A stretch of 64,000 nucleotides of DNA from Halobacterium sp. KA-4 (GCF_021028995.1 NZ_JAJJZG010000013.1:1-64000), one strand, 5' to 3'; numbered from the stretch's first letter, positions 32,748 to 42,153 are shown. The notes: generated by a model from the sequence alone, not told the origin. A program made the numbers and translations.

Positions 32748-33896
32748 CTAGTCCTGATTCTCGGGCGACATCGCCGCTTCGTCGCGGTCCCCACCAGCGT
32801 CTGCTTGGTAGTCGACGGCCTGTTGCTGGAGGGCGTCAATCCGGGGGACGTCGGTCACATTCGAGAACAGGACAACCGCTTCGAGGGTGGACGAACTGTT
32901 TCGGGGGTCGTCACCAGCGAGAATTTCGACGGTGTCAGTCTCCTGTTCGAGCCACTGGCGCGCGCTTTCGAACCCGCGCCGTGAGAGCTCCTGTGGCGGC
33001 CCGGAGAGCACAACCAGCGCTCGTTCCGCACTCGCAATATCACAGGGGACGGTGAGACGCGAGTTGGCGGCCCGCCGGACGAGTGACTTGACTTTCGCGG
33101 CATCAGTCGTTTGGGGCTCCGCTTCATCGCGGACGCCAAGCCACGTCAGCAACCGAGCAAAGACGCCGGACGGCTCCGACTCAAGTTCGGTTGCGGCGTG
33201 CCCAAGCGACGAGAGGCCGCCAGGGGCAAGCGTGCGAATGATGTCGCTCGAGTCGACCGCGTTCTCCGCGACCGTCGACGAGTCAAGTTCGCCCGCTGCA
33301 AACAGCGTCACAACTCGTGTCGCGAGCGCATGCGTTGCCTCGTCGTGGCCATCCTCATCCACTCGGGGCTGCCAGGTTTCACGGTCGAACGTAAGCATGC
33401 TGTCTGCGGCGGGCACGATCGAGCGGAGCGCGCGACCCGCATTCACTGCCGGTTGCCCGCCCTCGGCTTCGGCCGGCAGGACGCCCAGCGCGTACACCGG
33501 CTCATCGTACGTTGCCTGCAGGTCTTCGATAATGACTGACCCGGCACCGCTACCGGTGCCACTGCCAAGCCCGGCAACAACGAGGATGCCGTCGCATTCG
33601 TGGATCGGGAGCGAGTCAAACGCCCGCCGGATCTCGGGCAAGTCATTTCGCGTGACCTCAACAGCGAGGTCCGGGTCCCCGTCGACGCCCTGCTCGTCAA
33701 CTGCATGATGGGTGTCGCCGATCAGGAACTGTTGCGCCTCGGGGATCATGTCCAGGTCGTCGGGGATCGTCTGGGAGATCTCGCAGACGACCGCGTTGCC
33801 GTGGCTGAACGTCCGCTCCGTCTCCGCTTCCACCGCGAGGATGCGATCGACGATCCGACTCCCGGCCTCGCCGACCCCAACGAGTGCGAGTTCCAT
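32748..33896 (-). CDS. CetZ-like tubulin/FtsZ homologue, divergent
   Basis: This 382-residue protein starts MELALVGVGEAGSRIVDRIL. The GTP-binding loops are present but altered: the tubulin signature reads GLGSGTGSGAGS (canonical GGGTGSGGG), and T4 and others are less conserved than in the neighbour. The C-terminal half keeps the VPCDIASAERALVVLSGPPQ, RGFESARQWLEQE and VTDVPRIDALQQQ blocks of CetZ. CetZ proteins form cytoskeletal filaments that control haloarchaeal cell shape. It overlaps the upstream cetZ by one base (TAATG), so the pair is co-translated. It may be a regulatory or non-catalytic subunit. Confidence 0.88.
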   Translation of the reverse strand: MELALVGVGEAGSRIVDRILAVEAETERTFSHGNAVVCEISQTIPDDLDMIPEAQQFLIGDTHHAVDEQGVDGDPDLAVEVTRNDLPEIRRAFDSLPIHECDGILVVAGLGSGTGSGAGSVIIEDLQATYDEPVYALGVLPAEAEGGQPAVNAGRALRSIVPAADSMLTFDRETWQPRVDEDGHDEATHALATRVVTLFAAGELDSSTVAENAVDSSDIIRTLAPGGLSSLGHAATELESEPSGVFARLLTWLGVRDEAEPQTTDAAKVKSLVRRAANSRLTVPCDIASAERALVVLSGPPQELSRRGFESARQWLEQETDTVEILAGDDPRNSSSTLEAVVLFSNVTDVPRIDALQQQAVDYQADAGGDRDEAAMSPENQD

Positions 33897-35074
33897 TAGA
33901 CGACCGGGTCGAGATCGTCGTTTTCGTCGGTAATCAGCTCGTTAATCTCTTCTTCACGGACGGCTTCCTGTTCGGCGATCTTCTCTTGGGCGTCGACGGC
34001 CTGATTCTGGATTGCGTCGATTCGCGGGGTTTCCGTGACGTTCGAGAGCAGGACGGCCGCCGCAAGCTGTGGCGACTGCTTGCGAGGGTCGTCACCCACG
34101 AGCACTTCCACCGTGTCGGCCTCCTGTTCGAGCCACTGGCGTGCGCTTTCGATGCCTTTCCGGGAGAACTCGCTCGGCGGCCCCGACACCACGACAAGGA
34201 CGCGGTCGGCGCTGGAGATTTCGGCGGGCACCGTGAGCCGAGAGTTGACGGCGCGACGAACGAGCCCCTGAATCTTCGTTGCGTTACTCCCGTCGTCCTG
34301 TTGGGTGGTCTGGTCGCCGCTCCACCGGTCGAGGAGGCCTTCGCTCGCGTCGTTATCGACTTGGGTTGCGGCGTACCCGATTGTCGACACCCCGCCCGTG
34401 TCGAGCGTGCGGATGATGTCGCTGGAGTCCATCGCGTTCTCGGCGACTTCCGAGTCGTCCGTTTCGCCGGCCGCGAGCAGCGTCACCAGTCGGGCGGCCA
34501 GCTCGCGGTTCATTTGCTCGTAGCCTTCCTCGATTGTCTGTTCGCGCGCTCGCCAGGCGTCGTTGTCGAAGCCGATGAAGTTGTCGACCTTCGTGACAAA
34601 GGACTGCAGCGATCGCGCGGCGTTCAGTGCTGGGCGCCCGCCCTCGAATTCGCCGGGCAGCACGCCGAGGCCGTACACGGGTTCGTCGTACATTTCCTGG
34701 AGTGCGTCGATGACGACGGGGCCGCCACCGCTGCCGGTGCCGCCACCGAGACCTGCGACCACGAGCATCGCGTCGACTTCGTGAATTTCGATGTCGTCGA
34801 ACGCGCGCCGGATCTCCTCGATGTCCGCCGAGGCGACTTCGGCGCCGACTTCCACGTCGCCGCCGACGCCGTGGCCTTTGGCTTTCTGGTTGGTGTCGCC
34901 GATCAGGATTCGTCGGTCCTCGGGAATGTAATCGGGCTTCGCGAGGTCCGTCCGTGCTGTGTTAATTGCGTGGACGTGCTGGCAGAGGTTGCGATCGGTG
35001 CGCGATTCGAACTCGAGCATGCGGTCCACGATTTTGCTTCCGGCGTTCCCGACGCCGATTGTGGCGAGCTTCAT
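33896..35074 (-). CDS. cetZ: CetZ tubulin-like cell-shape protein
   Basis: This protein of about 392 residues starts at MKLATIGVGNAGSKIVDRML; an ATG three codons upstream is possible, but the family starts MKLA. It has the tubulin signature GLGGGTGSGGGPVVI (about 108-122), the T-loops EFEGGRPALNAARSL and NFIGFDNDAW, and C-terminal VLVVVSGPPSEFSRKGIESA and RIDAIQNQAVDAQEKIAEQE. It binds GTP and polymerises at the membrane in haloarchaea. The gene is the first of two coupled cetZ genes. The promoter lies in the 160 bases before it. Confidence 0.93.
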   Translation of the reverse strand: MKLATIGVGNAGSKIVDRMLEFESRTDRNLCQHVHAINTARTDLAKPDYIPEDRRILIGDTNQKAKGHGVGGDVEVGAEVASADIEEIRRAFDDIEIHEVDAMLVVAGLGGGTGSGGGPVVIDALQEMYDEPVYGLGVLPGEFEGGRPALNAARSLQSFVTKVDNFIGFDNDAWRAREQTIEEGYEQMNRELAARLVTLLAAGETDDSEVAENAMDSSDIIRTLDTGGVSTIGYAATQVDNDASEGLLDRWSGDQTTQQDDGSNATKIQGLVRRAVNSRLTVPAEISSADRVLVVVSGPPSEFSRKGIESARQWLEQEADTVEVLVGDDPRKQSPQLAAAVLLSNVTETPRIDAIQNQAVDAQEKIAEQEAVREEEINELITDENDDLDPVV

Positions 35075-35239
35075 GACGGTCATTCTATCCCGTCATGGCT
35101 ATTTAAAACCCGCGCGTCCTGAACCCTAGAATATAGGTCACCCATCCTACTATTTTCCACAAGTCACATCCCTGAAACAACCCAGAATCGTGTTTCCCAC
35201 AACCAACCAGCCACAGAACCGGATTCCGCTCACAGCGTA

Positions 35240-35824
35240 TCAGTGAGGAATAGCAAGCAACACTGCGAGAAAGCCCAACGGAACAGCAACAATCACCACA
35301 TACCACACAACACCGCCAACAAGTAACAGCCACGTTGTCCCGCCGTACCCAGTCGAATCCCAATCAACCCCCAACTTTGGGAGGACATCCCCGGCAAGCA
35401 ACGGCAACGCAACCACATACACGAACGCGATCTGCACCACCGTATCAAGAATCACATTCGAAACAACCGCCTGTGGCATCCGCACCAACGCCACGACCGT
35501 ACCCAGCACAAAGGGCACTGCCAACCCGACCCCCACAACAAGATAACTAATCAGTAACGAGTTGGCCGGTGGAAGGCGGCGAAACAGCGACCGGAGTCGT
35601 CCGCTAAGCAGGAACGGACTCCACAGCACCACCGCGACAAGCCCCGGCGCAATCCCCAGTAGCACCGCAGATCGAGCATCCGCCAGCCCGGCCAGTCCAC
35701 TCGCTGTACTCGCCAACACACCGGAACACAGCCAATCCAGATTCTGAATCAAGGAGACACCGGCGATTAGCGGCTTAAACGTGTTCTTCGTACGGCTGGA
35801 CGACGACAAACCCACTCGCGTCAT
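35240..35824 (-). CDS. Membrane protein (hypothetical)
   Basis: This 194-residue protein has five to six hydrophobic helices (ASTASGLAGLADARSAVLLG, GLVAVVLWSPFLLSGR, LLISYLVVGVGLAVPFVLGT, VVSNVILDTVVQIAFVYVVA, LLLVGGVVWYVVIVAVPLGF). Its start overlaps the end of the AIM24 gene by about 50 bases. A start within the overlap or further in is possible (for instance at the LIAGVSLIQ block). No family is recognised; it is probably co-transcribed with aim24. Confidence 0.7.
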   Translation of the reverse strand: MTRVGLSSSSRTKNTFKPLIAGVSLIQNLDWLCSGVLASTASGLAGLADARSAVLLGIAPGLVAVVLWSPFLLSGRLRSLFRRLPPANSLLISYLVVGVGLAVPFVLGTVVALVRMPQAVVSNVILDTVVQIAFVYVVALPLLAGDVLPKLGVDWDSTGYGGTTWLLLVGGVVWYVVIVAVPLGFLAVLLAIPH

Positions 35825-36431
35825 CGAAGTTCATCTGGAAGCGCTCACCGGACTCTTGGCCCACAAAGTCGGAGAGATTCTTATTCACCTCAACCGATGG
35901 CGAGGTGCCACTCCACGCGACGGTCGCACTCGGATCCGTCGAAACCGGCGGCTCCAGCACAAGCGGATCACCATGCGTTGTCAACGCGACGACTCCCGGC
36001 CCTTCGAGAGAGACGTTAGTGAAGCCACCAGCAAAGGAGCCAGCGAGACTATCGATCGTACTGATCTCGTAGGTGAGTTCGGATTCGAACGCGAGAATAT
36101 CCTCGCCGTTGACGGTGACCGACTCACCCGCCTCCAGCTCTAGAATCTGGACTTTCTTCTCCTGGTCAGCCAGATACACGTGTCCGTCGCCGTCAACGGA
36201 CATGATCGGCGTTCCTTCCCCTGTCGCCGCCTCTTTTAAGAAGCCTCGAATCCCACCTTCCGCCGACGCTTGGCCGGTGAACGAAAGGTTGCCCGTGTAC
36301 GCGACCATCGCGCCGGCCTTCGCCATGATCGAGTCAGTGACGGCTACGTCAAGGGTGTAGCTGTTCTCACGCTGGAACGTGTCAGTGCTTTCCGTCGGTT
36401 CGTTCGCGGATTTGAACTGCGCAAGATCCAT
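35775..36431 (-). CDS. AIM24-family protein
   Basis: This 218-residue protein is complete: MDLAQFKSANEPTESTDTFQ, then AGAMVAYTGNLSFTGQAS, GFLKEAATGEGTPIMSVDGD, GHVYLADQEKKVQILELEAG, ESVTVNGEDILAFESELTYE and GPGVVALTTHGDPLVLEPP. This is the beta-rich AIM24 (TIM-like trimer) fold, found in bacteria, archaea and mitochondria, where the yeast protein supports inner-membrane organisation. The biochemical role in haloarchaea is unknown. A second AIM24 gene lies at 59630-60282. Confidence 0.93.
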   Translation of the reverse strand: MDLAQFKSANEPTESTDTFQRENSYTLDVAVTDSIMAKAGAMVAYTGNLSFTGQASAEGGIRGFLKEAATGEGTPIMSVDGDGHVYLADQEKKVQILELEAGESVTVNGEDILAFESELTYEISTIDSLAGSFAGGFTNVSLEGPGVVALTTHGDPLVLEPPVSTDPSATVAWSGTSPSVEVNKNLSDFVGQESGERFQMNFDDASGFVVVQPYEEHV

Positions 36432-36627
36432 GGTTCACAGAGCCAGCGGCTGGCTCCACGCCAAGCGTCTCGTCGACCGGATATAAAATGAGTCGGGAGA
36501 ATTCAGCCACCGAAACAACGCAGGACGCAAGACGTGTCGTAATGCTATCGTGTTTGAGCGTTCTCTCGAACTGAAACACCGAACCATGTGTTTTGTGGTG
36601 GCTGATCCTACGGCAGTGTGGAGAGTC

Positions 36628-37278
36628 ATGCAAGCTACACGAATGCGAGTGGCGGCAGCAACCGCCCTCGTCGTCCTCACACTGACTGCCGGCTGCATCG
36701 GCGGACTATCAACTGATGGCTCCGTCGACGCTGCCGCAGTTGGAGACGCAGTCGAACAGCGGTACGTCGCCCTGAACGGCTACGACGCGACGGTCACCCG
36801 CACGGTCGAAGTCGGCGACTCGACCACCACTGCCCGCGCGAACGTCACCGTCCGCGGCGACCACCAAAAAATCACGTACACAGCTGGCCCCAACGCCGGT
36901 GAAACAGTCACGAATGCAGCCGACAGCAGTCCGGTCTTCACCGCCGGCCAACGCAGCACCGGCACAATCGCCCCGGCAAGCTATGGAGCACTCGCGGAAA
37001 CACTCGTCCGAACCAGTAACGTCTCCGTCGATCGGGTAACCAACTATGGCGGCCACCAGACCGCAATCGTTGAACTCACTCCAACGGCCAACACAACGAC
37101 GACAAACACCACGAACGTCACACGCACGGTCTGGGTGGACCTCAACCGTGAGATCCCCCTAAAGATCGTCACGTCATGGACGACCACCGACGGTCAGCCA
37201 GTGTCGGTCACGGTCACGTACGACGACGTCACCCTCCACGAGACGAACGCATCCGATAACACAGAGGTGGCGACGTGA
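36628..37278 (+). CDS. Lipoprotein with LolA-like domain (hypothetical)
   Basis: This 216-residue protein starts at MQATRMRVAAATALVVLTLT, with lipobox TLTAGCIGG; the preceding 26 codons of the frame are unlikely. The body (VEQRYVALNGYDATVTRTVE, NYGGHQTAIVELTPTANTTT, VWVDLNREIPLKIVTSWTTT) has the beta pattern of LolA/DUF-type lipoproteins that recur in haloarchaea. It is the first gene of an operon whose second gene begins within its stop (GTGA at 37275), so it is coupled to the S49 protease. Confidence 0.82.
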   Translation: MQATRMRVAAATALVVLTLTAGCIGGLSTDGSVDAAAVGDAVEQRYVALNGYDATVTRTVEVGDSTTTARANVTVRGDHQKITYTAGPNAGETVTNAADSSPVFTAGQRSTGTIAPASYGALAETLVRTSNVSVDRVTNYGGHQTAIVELTPTANTTTTNTTNVTRTVWVDLNREIPLKIVTSWTTTDGQPVSVTVTYDDVTLHETNASDNTEVAT

Positions 37279-38186
37279 CATCCCTCGACGGCTCCGGCCG
37301 CCAGCTCACGCTCGTCCTCGTGCTTGTTGGCCTTCTCGTCGGCGTCGCCGTCGCGCCACAAGCTTGGGATAGCGCGAACGAACCGGAAGGGACGGTCGCT
37401 GTCGTGGAACTCCACGGCACGATCACAGGCGACTCCGCGAGCGCGGTAATTGACAACCTCCGGGAGGCCCGCCAAAATGACTCCATCAAGGCAGTTGTCC
37501 TCGACGTTGATAGCCCGGGCGGGACGGCGTCAGCAAGCGAACAGTTCTACCTTGCGGTGAAACGCACCGCAAGTGAAATGCCCGTCATGACGAGCGTTAC
37601 CGGTACCGCGGCCTCCGGATCCTACTACGCTGCCGCACCCACTGACAACATCTACGTCACGCCCGCCTCTGTAATCGGCAGCATCGGCGTGCGCGCCACC
37701 CTGCCCTCAGCGAACATCCCCGAGGGGCAAATCGTCACCGGCCCGGACAAAGTCGGGGGGTCAACGCCCGACGAGGTGCGCCAGCGCGTGGAGACACTGC
37801 GCCGTGCGTTCGTCGGCTCCGTATTCGCTGAGCGCGGCGACCGCATCGAACTCACACGCGAAGAAGTCTCGCACGCGAAAGTGTACGCAGGCGCCACCGG
37901 CGTGGAGAACGGCCTCGCCGATGAAATCGGCGGCATCGACACGGCCATCGCGGCCGCCGCCGACGACGCCGGCCTCAGCAACTACAACGTGGTGCGCATG
38001 GAAGCGCCGCAGCCATCGGTGCTCGCCCAACTCGGGCTCTCCACAGCCACCTCCGGCGACACAACCACTGCACAGACCTTCGAATACCGTGGCGTCGACA
38101 CCGTCCAATACCTCATGCTGCACGGAACCATCAAAACCAAGACAACTAGCAACACAACGGAGGTGACTGCGAATGCAACCGCGTAA
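37275..38186 (+). CDS. sppA: SppA-type signal peptide peptidase (S49 family), membrane-anchored
   Basis: This 303-residue protein starts at a GTG overlapping the upstream stop. An N-terminal membrane anchor (LTLVLVLVGLLVGVAVAP) is followed by the S49 core: VVELHGTITGDSASAVID, AVVLDVDSPGGTASASEQF, and catalytic Ser114 in GTAASGSYY. The general base Lys202 lies in EVSHAKVYAGATGVENGLAD. Single-domain archaeal SppA enzymes form rings that digest cleaved signal peptides in the membrane. The C-terminal 60 residues are a low-complexity Thr-rich tail. The lipoprotein before and the DUF4350-like protein after form an envelope operon. Confidence 0.92.
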   Translation: MTSLDGSGRQLTLVLVLVGLLVGVAVAPQAWDSANEPEGTVAVVELHGTITGDSASAVIDNLREARQNDSIKAVVLDVDSPGGTASASEQFYLAVKRTASEMPVMTSVTGTAASGSYYAAAPTDNIYVTPASVIGSIGVRATLPSANIPEGQIVTGPDKVGGSTPDEVRQRVETLRRAFVGSVFAERGDRIELTREEVSHAKVYAGATGVENGLADEIGGIDTAIAAAADDAGLSNYNVVRMEAPQPSVLAQLGLSTATSGDTTTAQTFEYRGVDTVQYLMLHGTIKTKTTSNTTEVTANATA

Positions 38187-39180
38187 TGTTGCACGCGCTA
38201 TCGGCATCATCGCCGTCGTCGCTGCAGTCGTCGTCGCCGCGGCATTCGCCGGCGGACTCCTCCTAGGCCCATCCACGCAGTCGGAAGCACCCAACGCACC
38301 CGCCTACAACACGAACGAACTCATCGCCGAACCAATCGAGGACGACGGCAGCGTCACCGCACCCACAGACGGCCAAGCGAAAACCGTCGTCATAGACATG
38401 AGCCATGGCAACGACGTCAGCGAAAACGACCTCCAACCACTGATCGACGCGCTCGTCGCCGCCGACCACAACGTCCGAATGTATAGCGGCGGGACATCAA
38501 GCATCGGCAGCCAGCCCGGTGCGGCGTTCAACGAAACGCTACGCGGCGCGGACGCGCTCGTCGCAGCCAGCCCCGCGACGACGTACTCGTCGAACGAGGT
38601 AGCGGGCGTAGAAGCATTCGCCGACGCGGGCGGTCGCGTGCTGCTCGCCGCCGAACCACCAACAACTACGAGCACAACCTCAACCGTCTCGATACCCGGC
38701 TTATCATCCGGCGGAACGATCGCCGCTGCCGGCCAGCCGACGAACCTCGCAGCGACATTCGGTGTGTCGTTCGGGAACGGCTACCTCTACGACATGACCG
38801 AGAACGCGAACAACTTCCAGTCCGTCCACGCGGGCGGTGACAGCGGCGTCGCCGACGGTGTTGAGAACGCGATACTCACCGACGCCACACCCGTAACGAC
38901 CGGCGGAGACGCCTCCTCAGTGCTCACCGCCAGCGACGTCTCACTGTCGTCGACGCGTGAAGAAGCATCGTACAGCGTCGCCGCGCGCAACGGCGACGTG
39001 CTTGCCGTCGGGGACACCGACTTCCTGACGTCCAGCGCCACTGCAGGCGACAACGACGTTCTGTTGAGTAACGTCGCGGCGTTCCTCGTTAGCGGCGATA
39101 AAGAAGCAGGCGCACCGGCCAGCCCATCAAGTTCGACTGGCGAGCAGAACGGAACCATGCCGCCGGTCATGACGGCTTGA
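38173..39180 (+). CDS. Membrane-anchored DUF4350-like protein
   Basis: This 335-residue protein has an N-terminal signal-anchor (ARAIGIIAVVAAVVVAAAFA). The outer domain has TVVIDMSHGNDVSENDLQPL, IDALVAADHNVRMYSGG, GADALVAASPATTYSSNEVA and GGRVLLAAEPP. This GldG/DUF4350-like Rossmann pattern is typical of ABC-linked gliding or maturation proteins and of related haloarchaeal genes. The Ser/Thr-rich tail ends in PPVMTA. The start lies inside the end of sppA (14 bases of overlap). Its function is unknown. Confidence 0.78.
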   Translation: MQPRNVARAIGIIAVVAAVVVAAAFAGGLLLGPSTQSEAPNAPAYNTNELIAEPIEDDGSVTAPTDGQAKTVVIDMSHGNDVSENDLQPLIDALVAADHNVRMYSGGTSSIGSQPGAAFNETLRGADALVAASPATTYSSNEVAGVEAFADAGGRVLLAAEPPTTTSTTSTVSIPGLSSGGTIAAAGQPTNLAATFGVSFGNGYLYDMTENANNFQSVHAGGDSGVADGVENAILTDATPVTTGGDASSVLTASDVSLSSTREEASYSVAARNGDVLAVGDTDFLTSSATAGDNDVLLSNVAAFLVSGDKEAGAPASPSSSTGEQNGTMPPVMTA

Positions 39181-39201
39181 TTACCCCGGCTGTAACCGGA
39201 G

Positions 39202-39951
39202 TTAGCCGCCGAGGAACTCCTGGCGGACCTCCTCGTCCGCAAGGAGCGCGTCGCCGTCGTCCATGTAACTGTTCTCGCCGTTGACGAGCACGTAGCCGCG
39301 GTCGCAGCGGCGCAACGCCTCCTTGGCGTTCTGCTCAACCATCAACACGGAGGTGCCGTCGTCGTTGATGCGGTCGATGCGGTCGAACATCTCGTCGACC
39401 AGGTCCGGCGCCAGCCCCGCCGAGGGTTCGTCGAGCATCAGGAGGTCGGGGTCAAGCATGAGCGCGCGCCCCATCGCCAGCATCTGCTGTTGGCCGCCCG
39501 ACAGCGACCCCGCCTTCTGGCCGGACCGCTCTTCGAGAATCGGGAAACGATCATACACCGCCCGTATCTGGTCCTCGGGGACGTGGTCGAGGATGTACGC
39601 GCCCATCTCAAGGTTCTCGCGGACCGACAGCCCCGCGAAGACGTTCTCGTTCTGGGGGACGTAGCCGATGCCCTCGTGGATGATTTCCTCCGGCGGGAGT
39701 TCGTGGATGGGCGTCTCCTGGAACGTAATCGCGCCGCCCATGTACGTCGTCAGCCCGAAGATGGACTTCATCACGGTGGACTTGCCGGCCCCGTTCGGCC
39801 CAACGATAGTGACGTACTCGCCGTCACGGACGTCGAGGTCCACGCCCGAGAGCACCTGGAGGTCGCCGTAGCCCGCATCGAGGTCGCGGACCGCGAGAAT
39901 ACCCTCCTCGCCATCGGGGAGCGCGGCCTCGCGGGAAGCGTGCTCGCTCAT
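39202..39951 (-). CDS. livF: LivF-type branched-chain amino acid ABC transporter ATPase
   Basis: This 249-residue protein has Walker A VGPNGAGKST, signature LSGGQQQMLAM, Walker B LLMLDEPSAGLAP and a switch His in MVEQNAKEAL (a Glu-Gln switch region; the usual His is replaced). The motif layout and short size are those of LivF/UrtE. It is the last gene of the liv operon and overlaps livG by four bases. It drives uptake of hydrophobic amino acids, or of urea in the UrtE case. Confidence 0.92.
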   Translation of the reverse strand: MSEHASREAALPDGEEGILAVRDLDAGYGDLQVLSGVDLDVRDGEYVTIVGPNGAGKSTVMKSIFGLTTYMGGAITFQETPIHELPPEEIIHEGIGYVPQNENVFAGLSVRENLEMGAYILDHVPEDQIRAVYDRFPILEERSGQKAGSLSGGQQQMLAMGRALMLDPDLLMLDEPSAGLAPDLVDEMFDRIDRINDDGTSVLMVEQNAKEALRRCDRGYVLVNGENSYMDDGDALLADEEVRQEFLGG

Positions 39952-40838
39952 ACGTTCCCCCCGAGGTAGGCCTCGATAACTTCCTCATTGTTCTGTATCT
40001 GTTCGGGCGGCCCCTCATCGAGGACGCGCCCCTGGTGCATGACGATAACGTGCTCGCAGTTCTCCATAATAAGATCCATGTCGTGTTCGACGAGCAGGAA
40101 CGTCAGCCCCTGCTCACGGAGGTCGTGGATACGGTCCAGGAGTTTCTCCTCCAGCGTAGGGTTGACGCCCGCGAACGGCTCGTCCAGCAACATCACATCG
40201 GGGTCGGTCATCAGCGCGCGCGCCAGTTCAAGCAGTTTGCGCTGGCCACCCGAGAGGTTACCGGCGTACTCGGTTGCGAGGTGGTCGAGTTCGAAGAACT
40301 CCAAGGTCTCCCAGGCCTCCTCGCGGAGGTCGCGCTCCTGGGTAACGACCTGCCCGCGCAGTCCCGGGACAACCGAGCGCGTGATGGATTCACCCTTCTG
40401 CCCGCCCGGCGCGAGCATCACGTTCTCCAGGACGGTCATCTCGTCGAGCTGGCGGGCAATCTGGAACGTCCGCACGAGCCCACGCTGGGCGATCTCGTGA
40501 GGCCGGAGGCCGGTGACTTCCTCGCCGCGGAAGTAGACATCGCCGGCAGTCGGCTCGTGAACCCCCGTGATGCAGTTGAACGTCGTGGACTTCCCGGCAC
40601 CGTTCGGACCGATGAGCCCCGTAAGCGACCCTTCTTCGACTTCAAAGGAAGCACCATCAACGGCCGTGATACCGCCGAACTCCTTGCGCAGCCCCTCAAC
40701 TCTGAGCGGAAGCCCGTGGGGGACTTCCTTCGCGCCCTTCTCGATTTCGGAGTCGGCGCCTTCCGGTTCGATATCCTCGGGGATGTCGACGTCCTCGGGC
40801 ACCTCGGCGTCGGCGATGTCGTCGCCGGCGTTACTCAT
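39948..40838 (-). CDS. livG: LivG-type ABC transporter ATPase
   Basis: This 296-residue protein starts at MSNAGDDIADAEVPEDVDIP, with an acidic N-terminal tail of about 35 residues that is not usual for LivG. It has Walker A IGPNGAGKSTTFN, signature LSGGQRKLLELARAL, Walker B VMLLDEPFAGVNP and switch LLVEHDMDLI. The start overlaps the end of livM. Whether it works with LivF only or as a pair for a urea transporter cannot be decided from the motifs. Confidence 0.93.
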   Translation of the reverse strand: MSNAGDDIADAEVPEDVDIPEDIEPEGADSEIEKGAKEVPHGLPLRVEGLRKEFGGITAVDGASFEVEEGSLTGLIGPNGAGKSTTFNCITGVHEPTAGDVYFRGEEVTGLRPHEIAQRGLVRTFQIARQLDEMTVLENVMLAPGGQKGESITRSVVPGLRGQVVTQERDLREEAWETLEFFELDHLATEYAGNLSGGQRKLLELARALMTDPDVMLLDEPFAGVNPTLEEKLLDRIHDLREQGLTFLLVEHDMDLIMENCEHVIVMHQGRVLDEGPPEQIQNNEEVIEAYLGGNV

Positions 40839-42153
40839 CGTCGTCACCCCCGTTCTCGGCAGCGGCATTACTGTGGCCGGGGCGCGTATCCGCAGCCAGT
40901 GAGACACCGGCGGCGGTCTCCTTACGTGCGCCGAGCAGGCCGTCCGGCCGGCGCTGGACAAGCACCACGAGCAACAGCCCCATACCCATGAACCGGAGCG
41001 TGTCAATATTGTTTAACAAGAATCCGGCCAGCGGCATGAGTTCGCCGCTGGCGATAGGGACAAGCGCCTCGATGAGATTCGCGGGATCAGCAGAGACCTC
41101 GAAGGCGTTCGTGATAATGTTCCGGACGACCGGCGGTGCCTCAAACAGCAGACTGGCGAACAGCGCGCCGCCGAGCACGCTCCCCATGTTCGACCCGGCG
41201 CCGCCAATAATGAGCGCGATGAAGATGTAGAACGTGATGTTCGGCCGGAACGTCACCGGCGTAATCGACGCCCGCGGCCCCATCGCGAACCAGAGGATAC
41301 CCGCCAGGCCCATCAGCCCGCAGCCCAGCGCGAACGCGCGCACCTTGAAATTCTGAGTATCCTTGCCTAGCGACTGGGCGGCGGTCTCGTCCTCGCGGAT
41401 AGCCTTCAGCACACGGCCGTACGGGGACTTCCCCGTACGCTCCAGGACGAGGTAGACGACCAGCAGCGCCACCAACACGCCAACCGTGTAGACGGTGGGG
41501 ATGGCAACGAACCGCTCAACGCCGAACGACGAGAAGAACGAGAACACCACCTCGCCGACCGCAGTCGGCTCCGAAACGGTGTTCGTCGGGTCCTGGAGCA
41601 GCAGCGCGTTGACTGGATTCGTCGGGAGATTGTCAAAGCCGCTTGCACCGCCCGTGATGTCAGCGAATGCGGGCGTGTTGTAGAAGATACGGATGATCTC
41701 CGAGAGCGCAACCGTGACGATGGCGAGATAGTCGGCTTTCAAGCGAAGCGCGGGCAGCGCCGCGACGAGGCCAACGAGGGTGGCCGCGAGCATGCCGCCG
41801 ATAATACCGATAGGGAGTGGGAGGCCAAGTCCCGGCGGCGCGCCCGTGGGCGAACTGGACAGCATCGCGACGGTGTACGCGCCGACCGCCATGAAGCCCG
41901 CCACACCGATGTTGAACAGGCCCGCGTACCCCCACTGGATGTTCAGCGCGAGCACGACGATACCGTACACCGCCGACAGGAACGTCACGCGGCGCACGAG
42001 CGCGAGCAGGCCGGTGTTCCCGTAACCGAGCTGGGTGCCGAATGCGTAGAACAGCGCCCAAATGCCGAGGAACATCACGGTGACTTTCGCGGCGTCGTAC
42101 GCGAACAGGTTGCGCAGCGGGTCGAGGACATCCCGCGTGGTGGACTCGCTCAT
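40831..42153 (-). CDS. livM: LivM-type ABC transporter permease
   Basis: This protein of about 440 residues starts at MSESTTRDVLDPLRNLFAYD. Nine to ten membrane segments include the EAA-like loop LRLKADYLAIVTVALSEIIR and GRVLKAIREDETAAQSLGKD, the site that contacts LivG/LivF. The start overlaps the livH stop (four bases). A hydrophilic tail ends in HSNAAAENGGDDDE, as often in haloarchaea. Confidence 0.92.
   Translation of the reverse strand: MSESTTRDVLDPLRNLFAYDAAKVTVMFLGIWALFYAFGTQLGYGNTGLLALVRRVTFLSAVYGIVVLALNIQWGYAGLFNIGVAGFMAVGAYTVAMLSSSPTGAPPGLGLPLPIGIIGGMLAATLVGLVAALPALRLKADYLAIVTVALSEIIRIFYNTPAFADITGGASGFDNLPTNPVNALLLQDPTNTVSEPTAVGEVVFSFFSSFGVERFVAIPTVYTVGVLVALLVVYLVLERTGKSPYGRVLKAIREDETAAQSLGKDTQNFKVRAFALGCGLMGLAGILWFAMGPRASITPVTFRPNITFYIFIALIIGGAGSNMGSVLGGALFASLLFEAPPVVRNIITNAFEVSADPANLIEALVPIASGELMPLAGFLLNNIDTLRFMGMGLLLVVLVQRRPDGLLGARKETAAGVSLAADTRPGHSNAAAENGGDDDE

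Noticed and set aside
33884-35122. 412-residue plus-strand frame
   Set aside because: It lies antisense to cetZ for its whole length, and its residues do not form a protein-like pattern. It follows from GC-rich codon use on the other strand.
40035-40991. 318-residue plus-strand frame
   Set aside because: It mirrors livG in antisense. No motif or start signal.
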